Positions 59,590 through 64,000 of a stretch of DNA of 64,000 nucleotides are shown here, one piece after another. The DNA is from Alloalcanivorax gelatiniphagus. GTDB taxonomy: Bacteria > Pseudomonadota > Gammaproteobacteria > Pseudomonadales > Alcanivoracaceae. The translations under genes were made by a program, and so were the position numbers. The first letter of the stretch is position 1, and each line of letters starts with the position of its first letter. The stretch is from assembly GCF_005938655.1 (NCBI RefSeq), contig NZ_VCQT01000044.1, positions 186,001 to 250,000 on the forward strand. Direction: 5' to 3'. The notes under the pieces are model-generated. The model worked only from the letters and a program-made list of their open reading frames with translations. It searched no databases and had not been told where the DNA came from.

Positions 59590-59683
59590 TCCAAGCCCTC
59601 TCGATCTCCTCGAAGTGTTCCGCTACCACTTTTACCAGTTCGGACAGTTGCTTTACTTTAGCGGATTCAGCCTCCAGGCCACC
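59567..59683 (-). pseudogene. Truncated DUF4160 fragment fused into the end of tpm
   Basis: A +1 frame at the end of tpm reads ESAKVKQLSELVKVVAEHF, then EEIERAWNEHFSQR, the C-terminal helix of DUF4160 partners of DUF2442 (usual pattern LVxExxxxxxxAWNEFF). The first two thirds of the protein are missing and there is no start codon, so it appears to be a deletion remnant. It overlaps the DUF2442 start as intact pairs do. Confidence 0.65.
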
Positions 59684-60309
59684 TGCACGAAAGAGGTGAC
59701 GCCGGCTTCCTTGAAGCGGTCCTGGCTGTCGATCACTTCCTGGCGGGACAGTTCTTCCAGGGTGTAGCGGTCGCCGTACAGTCGGTGGATTTCGTCGGGC
59801 TGGACCGGGAACGGCGGGCCGTCCATTTCCGCCGGGTCGTATTCGAAGCTGATCAGCAGCTGCGGGGCGTTGCCGGTCAGGGTCGCCAGATGGGGGGCGT
59901 AGCGGGCGCGCAGCGGCTCCGGCAGGGCCACCAGGGCGGCGCGGTCGTAGACCAGGTCCACCGGGCCGGGCTCGGCGGCGGTGAGCGCGAAGAGGTCGCC
60001 CTGGAACACGGTCAGGTCGCCATGGTGCCAGCAATGGCCGCCATCCCAGGAAGTTACCACGGGCTCAAACCCGAGTTCCTCGAACAGCTCCCGCACCGCC
60101 CGTTCGCTCAGTTCCGCGCCCACCACCGTGAAGCCCTGTTCCAGCAGCCAGCGGATGTCCAGGGTCTTGCCGCACAGCGGCACGAACACCCGGGCGCCGG
60201 CGGCCGGATTGAGGCCCGGCAGGTTACGTTTCAGCACCGGGTTAACGAACGGCAGGTGCCAGCCCAGTTCCCGGTTTTGCCATCTTTCCCGCCAGAATTG
60301 CTTTTCCAT
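59653..60309 (-). CDS. tpm: Thiopurine S-methyltransferase-like methyltransferase
   Basis: The 218-residue SAM-dependent enzyme of the TPMT family has WRERWQNRELGWHLPFVNPV, GARVFVPLCGKTLDIRWLL (SAM motif I region), GAELSERAV and DLVYDRAALVALP. Bacterial Tpm methylates thiopurines and selenium or tellurium compounds. Its 3' end overlaps the DUF4160 fragment. It may have lost or replaced its last residues at that junction. Upstream partner is the 168-residue membrane protein, 15 bp away. Confidence 0.92.
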   Translation of the reverse strand: MEKQFWRERWQNRELGWHLPFVNPVLKRNLPGLNPAAGARVFVPLCGKTLDIRWLLEQGFTVVGAELSERAVRELFEELGFEPVVTSWDGGHCWHHGDLTVFQGDLFALTAAEPGPVDLVYDRAALVALPEPLRARYAPHLATLTGNAPQLLISFEYDPAEMDGPPFPVQPDEIHRLYGDRYTLEELSRQEVIDSQDRFKEAGVTSFVQVAWRLNPLK

Positions 60310-60324
60310 GTTTGCCTCCCGGGC

Positions 60325-60831
60325 TCACTGGCCGCGCCGCAGAATCTGCTCGGTCTCTTTCAATAAAAGGGGGAAATCCGGCTTGGCCACCACCGCCAGG
60401 GTCAGGGTGTAGACGCCGTTGATCAGGCCGAGGGCGGCGTCGGCGTGCATAAAACTGAGCGCCACGATAATGAACGCCACCGCGTCCAGCATCCCCAGAA
60501 AGGCGAACATGGTGGTCTGGGTTTTGACCGCGGCCAGGGCCGCCGGGCCCTCCGGCGCCACGCGACCGGCCAGCGAGCGGCGGGCCACCGCCTCCGGTTT
60601 CATGATCAGGTTGCGCAGCGGGCGGGCCACCAAAAGGGTCAGGGCCATGGCGCCCAGCGACAGCTGCCAGAGGGTTTGCTGGGGCAGCAGTTCGGCGACG
60701 GGCTGGAAGGCTCCGAACCGCACCGCCAGCCACAGGGCCACGCCGATAAACATGGGCGCGGACAGGGTCACGAACCAGAGCAGGTTCAGCGCTCTGGGGG
60801 TGGGCGCGGGGGCGCCGGTTTTCTTCACCAT
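60325..60831 (-). CDS. Membrane protein of unknown function
   Basis: The 168-residue protein has four hydrophobic helices (about residues 18-40, 55-72, 108-125 and 130-150), with short loops and a charged end KETEQILRRGQ. No family recognised with confidence. It lies 15 bp before tpm on the same strand and 33 bp after polA, so it may be co-transcribed with either. Confidence 0.72.
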   Translation of the reverse strand: MVKKTGAPAPTPRALNLLWFVTLSAPMFIGVALWLAVRFGAFQPVAELLPQQTLWQLSLGAMALTLLVARPLRNLIMKPEAVARRSLAGRVAPEGPAALAAVKTQTTMFAFLGMLDAVAFIIVALSFMHADAALGLINGVYTLTLAVVAKPDFPLLLKETEQILRRGQ

Positions 60832-60864
60832 GGCAACAGCCTCTTGTTGTTGTTAATGGTCGGA

Positions 60865-63624
60865 TCAGTGCGCCTCTTCCCAGTTATCGCCAACGCCCAC
60901 ATCCACGGTCAGCGGTACCTTGAGTTCGGCGGCGGCTTCCATGTGTCGTTTCACTTCCTTGACCAGGGCATCCACCTGGCTTTCGGCCACTTCGAACACC
61001 AGTTCGTCGTGGACCTGCATGATCATCAGGGCGTCGAAGTCACTGTCGGTGAGCCAGCCGTCAACCTTGACCATGGCTTTCTTGATGATGTCGGCGGCGG
61101 TGCCCTGCATGGGCGCATTGATGGCGGTGCGTTCGGCGGCCTGGCGGCGTTGGCCGTTGCTGCTTTTGATTTCCGGCAGGTAGAGGCGGCGGCCGAACAG
61201 GGTTTCCACGTAGCCTTTTTCGGCGGCGTCGGCGCGGGTGCCGTCCATGTAGCGTTTCACGCCGGGGTAGCGGTCGAAGTAGCGGTCGATGTATTCCTGG
61301 GCTTCGCCACGGGGGATGCCGAGCTGGCGGGCCAGGCCGAAGGCGCTCATGCCGTAGATCAGGCCGAAGTTGATGGCCTTGGCGTTGCGGCGTTCGTTGT
61401 CGGAGACCTGGTCCAGCTGTTTGTCCCAGACTTCCGCGGCGGTGGCGCGGTGAATGTCCAGGTTGTTGGCGAAGGCGTGCAGCAGGCCGTCGTCACCGGA
61501 GAGGTGCGCCATGATGCGCAGTTCGATCTGCGAGTAGTCGAAGGCCACGATCTTGCGCGGCTCATTGCCTTGCGCCGGCGGGGGCGCCGAGAAGGCGAGC
61601 CGGATCTTGCGGCCTTCTTCGCTGCGCACCGGAATGTTCTGCAGGTTCGGATCACTGGAGGACAGCCGGCCGGTGGCGGTGACCGCCTGGTGGTAGGAGG
61701 TGTGCACGCGGCCGGTGCGGCGGTTGATCAGTTCCGGCAGTTTGTCGGTGTAGGTGTTCTTGAGTTTGGAGACACCCCGGTACTGCATGATCACTTCCGG
61801 CAGGGCGTGGCCGTCCAGGGCCAGTTCCTGGAGCACCCCTTCGGCGGTGGACGGAGCCCCCTTGGGGGTTTTCTTGATCACCGGAATTTCCAGCTTTTCG
61901 TAGAGGATTTCGCCCAGCTGCTTGGGCGACCCCAGATTGAATTCCTGGCCGGCGATATCGTATGCCTGCTGCTGCAGCTCCATCATCCGTTTGGCGAGAA
62001 ACTGGCTTTGCTTGCGCAGCATATCCGCGTCCACGTAGGTGCCGTTGCGCTCGATGCGGCTGAGCACCGGCAGCAGCGGCAGTTCGATGTCATCGAACAC
62101 GCTTTTCAGGCCGGCGATGCTTTCCAGTTGCGGCCACAGGGTCTGGTGCAGTCGCAGGGTGATGTCGGCGTCCTCGGCGGCGTATTCAGCGGCCTCCTCC
62201 AGGCCCACCTGGTTAAAGGTGAGCTGCTTGGCGCCTTTGCCAGCGATCTCCTCGAAGCTGACGGTCTTGTGGCCAAGATACTTGAGCGCCAGGGAGTCCA
62301 TGTCGTGGCGGGTGGCCACGGAATCCAGCACATAGGATTCCAGCATGGTGTCGAACCGCACGCCGCGCAGGGTGATGCCGGCGTTGGCCAGCACGCTCAT
62401 GTCGTACTTCAGGTTCTGGCCCACCTTTTTCACCGCCTCGTCTTCCAGCAGCGGTTTGAGTTTTTCCAGCACCAGGGCCTCGGGCAGCTGGTCCGGGGCG
62501 CCGGCGTAGTCGTGGCCGAAGGGAATGTAGGCGGCCTCGCCGGCGGCGGTGGCCATGCTGACCCCCACCAGGGCGGCGTCCATGTAGTTGAGGCTGGTGG
62601 TTTCGGTGTCGAAGGCGAACAGTTCCACGGCGCCCAGTTTTTTCACCCAGGCGTCCAGTTGCGCTTCATCGATCACGGTTTCGTAGCCGTCCCGGCTGAT
62701 CGCCGGTTCCTGGCCCGGGACGTCGGCGCCGTCGGCGGCCGGGTCCTGGCCGTCCAGCAGTTCCGCCAGCCAGCCTTTGAATTCCAGGTCCCGGTAATAG
62801 CCGGCCAGCGCGTCCACCTCCGGTGGGCGCAGCTTGAGTTCGTCCAGCCCTTCGTGGAGTTCGCAGTCCAGTTTGATGGTAGCCAGCTCATAGGAAAGAA
62901 ACGCCTGGTCCCGGTGCTCTTCCAGTTTCTTGCCCATGGTCTTGGCGCCACGGAACTCCAGCTCCGCCACCTTATCCAGGTTGTCGTAGATGTTGCGCAG
63001 CGAGCCCAGACCGGTGAGCAGGGCCAGGGCGGTCTTTTCGCCGACGCCGGGCACGCCGGGAATGTTGTCCACCTTGTCGCCCATCAGGGCCAGGAAGTCG
63101 ATGATCAGCTCCGGGCCGACGCCGAACTTCTTCTTCACGCCCTCGATGTCATAGAGGGCATCGTTCATGGTGTTGATCAGGGTGACGTGCGGGTTGACCA
63201 GCTGGGCCATGTCCTTGTCGCCGGTGGAGATCAGCACCGCTTTCTGTTCGGCGCTGAACTGGCGGGCGAAGGTGCCGATCACGTCGTCCGCTTCCACGCC
63301 TTCCTCGATGATCAGCGGCAGGCCCATGGCGCGGATCAGGTCGTGCAGGGGCTGCACCTGGGCGCGCAGGTCGTCGGGCATGGGCGGCCGGTTGGCCTTG
63401 TACTGCTCGAACAGCTCATCCCGGAAGGTCTTGCCCTTGGCGTCGAACACCACCGCCATGTAGTCCGGGTCGTAGTCCTTGATCAGTTTGCGCAGCATGG
63501 CCGCCACGCCACGCACCGCGCCGGTGGGCCGGCCATCGGAGGTGGTCAGCGGCGGCAGGGCGTGGAAGGCGCGGTACAGATAGGAGGAACCGTCGACGAG
63601 AATGATCGGTTTGCGGTCGGCCAT
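60865..63624 (-). CDS. polA: DNA polymerase I
   Basis: The 919-residue enzyme has three intact domains: 5'-3' nuclease (residues 1-290; [33 protein letters not shown]), 3'-5' proofreading (about 320-510; [14 protein letters not shown] keeps both acidic residues) and polymerase (about 520-919; motif [11 protein letters not shown], motif [14 protein letters not shown], motif [11 protein letters not shown]). Functions in Okazaki fragment processing and repair. The gene keeps the orientation expected relative to engB and the small RNA but is 44 kb away from both. Confidence 0.97.
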   Translation of the reverse strand: MADRKPIILVDGSSYLYRAFHALPPLTTSDGRPTGAVRGVAAMLRKLIKDYDPDYMAVVFDAKGKTFRDELFEQYKANRPPMPDDLRAQVQPLHDLIRAMGLPLIIEEGVEADDVIGTFARQFSAEQKAVLISTGDKDMAQLVNPHVTLINTMNDALYDIEGVKKKFGVGPELIIDFLALMGDKVDNIPGVPGVGEKTALALLTGLGSLRNIYDNLDKVAELEFRGAKTMGKKLEEHRDQAFLSYELATIKLDCELHEGLDELKLRPPEVDALAGYYRDLEFKGWLAELLDGQDPAADGADVPGQEPAISRDGYETVIDEAQLDAWVKKLGAVELFAFDTETTSLNYMDAALVGVSMATAAGEAAYIPFGHDYAGAPDQLPEALVLEKLKPLLEDEAVKKVGQNLKYDMSVLANAGITLRGVRFDTMLESYVLDSVATRHDMDSLALKYLGHKTVSFEEIAGKGAKQLTFNQVGLEEAAEYAAEDADITLRLHQTLWPQLESIAGLKSVFDDIELPLLPVLSRIERNGTYVDADMLRKQSQFLAKRMMELQQQAYDIAGQEFNLGSPKQLGEILYEKLEIPVIKKTPKGAPSTAEGVLQELALDGHALPEVIMQYRGVSKLKNTYTDKLPELINRRTGRVHTSYHQAVTATGRLSSSDPNLQNIPVRSEEGRKIRLAFSAPPPAQGNEPRKIVAFDYSQIELRIMAHLSGDDGLLHAFANNLDIHRATAAEVWDKQLDQVSDNERRNAKAINFGLIYGMSAFGLARQLGIPRGEAQEYIDRYFDRYPGVKRYMDGTRADAAEKGYVETLFGRRLYLPEIKSSNGQRRQAAERTAINAPMQGTAADIIKKAMVKVDGWLTDSDFDALMIMQVHDELVFEVAESQVDALVKEVKRHMEAAAELKVPLTVDVGVGDNWEEAH

Positions 63625-63706
63625 GAGGGTCCTTGGTCGGAGCGTGTGCGGGAGGGCATAGTGTAGCGCCAGGAGGGGGCGGGGTCAGGGGGGCGAACCG
63701 AGCGGC

Positions 63707-63803
63707 CAGCTTCAAGCCACAAGCTACAAGCCACAAGACACGCCCTCCAGCGCCCCGGTCGTGCCGCCGCTTGTGGCGGCTTGTAGCTTGCAGCTTGAAG
63801 CTG
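63707..63803. repeat. Imperfect inverted repeat between polA and the hydrolase gene
   Basis: Left arm CAGCTTCAAGCCACAAGCTA and onward, right arm ending TTGTAGCTTGCAGCTTGAAG CTG. About 32 bp arms with internal CACAAGC/GCTTGTG repeats and a 30-base centre. It ends one base before the hydrolase stop. A dispersed repeat or a large bidirectional terminator are both possible. Confidence 0.75.
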
Positions 63804-64000
63804 CTAAAGCCTCTCGCGGGCGTGGGCGAGGATTTCGTCCACCGCCCGGCGGGCGGTGGGGAGCGCGCCGCCCATGGTGATGAAACCGTGCACCAGCTTC
63901 GAGTAGTCCAGGTTGACCACCGGTACGCCCGCTTCGCGCAGTCGTTCGCCGTAGGCCAGGCCCTCGTCGCGGAGCGGGTCGGTGGCGGTGATCAGCAGGG
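63804..64000 (-). CDS. Alpha/beta hydrolase (HSL-type esterase), C-terminal part
   Basis: The last 65 residues of a protein that continues off the right edge: LLITATDPLRDEGLAYGERL, then VNLDYSKLVHGFITMGGALP and a helical end. The D-P-L-R-D-E-G loop carries the catalytic Asp and H-G-F the catalytic His of hormone-sensitive-lipase-like esterases. Nucleophile and oxyanion motif (HGGG) would be outside the window. Confidence 0.82.
   Translation of the reverse strand, partial: LLITATDPLRDEGLAYGERLREAGVPVVNLDYSKLVHGFITMGGALPTARRAVDEILAHARERL

Noticed and set aside
60445-63666. 1073-codon open frame on the plus strand
   Set aside because: It lies antisense to polA along its whole length; polA has every catalytic motif, and the opposite frame is low-complexity His/Gln/Gly/Val.

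Overview
The window is GC-rich (roughly two thirds G+C) DNA from a gammaproteobacterium. The order endonuclease/exonuclease/phosphatase - dsbA - cytochrome c4 - cytochrome c5-like - engB matches Pseudomonas. The mmsR/mmsAB valine cluster, a SoxR-controlled exporter, a fused MrpA/B antiporter and REP elements of the GTAGGAGCGGCTTCAGCCGCG type suggest Alcanivorax/Alloalcanivorax or a close relative. The genus is an inference, not a match I could run. I see no rRNA, intact tRNA, CRISPR array, prophage or transposase.

Layout. 0-7.1 kb: a Flp/Tad-type pilus operon on the minus strand (flp, TadG-like, TadE-like, an unknown periplasmic protein, a second 57-residue pilin-like protein, cpaB, cpaC, and an FHA-fused cpaF that runs off the left edge). 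7.1-13.2 kb: two exported proteins of unknown role, DUF3617, a PfpI-like protein, dgt, a GGCT-like protein and a LuxR regulator. 13.2-16.8 kb: the conserved EEP-dsbA-c4-c5-engB block, followed by a strong candidate small RNA (about 17.06-17.2 kb) at the position where Pseudomonas carries ErsA and enterics carry Spot 42. The expected neighbour polA is present, but 44 kb away at the other end of the window. 17.3-23.1 kb: a complete mrp antiporter operon. 23.3-27.2 kb: DUF815 ATPase, a Kazal-like lipoprotein, and the DUF2868/DUF3482 membrane-GTPase pair. 27.2-28.4 kb: a small AT-richer island with three unknown genes, two of them coupled behind a C9/G9 homopolymer. 28.4-35.2 kb: a compact three-gene operon (1055-residue lipoprotein, TonB-dependent receptor, diheme MauG-like peroxidase) behind a Fur-box-like site. 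35.2-41.3 kb: MmsR-like regulator and a GntP permease-mmsA-acyl-CoA dehydrogenase-mmsB operon. 41.3-50.5 kb: amidase, SDR, HAD hydrolase, hemerythrin, soxR with a divergent ABC-2 exporter, catalase, DUF3301 and MscS channel. 50.6-58.7 kb: a repetitive 671-residue lipoprotein, a peroxiredoxin, a chemoreceptor flanked by 19-bp direct repeats, an SDR and a VIT/vWA protein with a GlyGly-CTERM-like tail. 58.8-64 kb: small DUF proteins, tpm, a membrane protein, polA and the end of an alpha/beta hydrolase.

How the parts may work together. Several genes concern oxidative or redox stress (SoxR plus exporter, catalase, Prx5, hemerythrin, DsbA, cytochromes). The mms cluster finishes valine and 3-hydroxyisobutyrate catabolism. 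The lipoprotein/TonB receptor/MauG trio is the best candidate for an uncharacterised system: it looks iron-regulated, surface-located and coupled to periplasmic heme redox chemistry, and the lipoprotein gene is a compositional mosaic.
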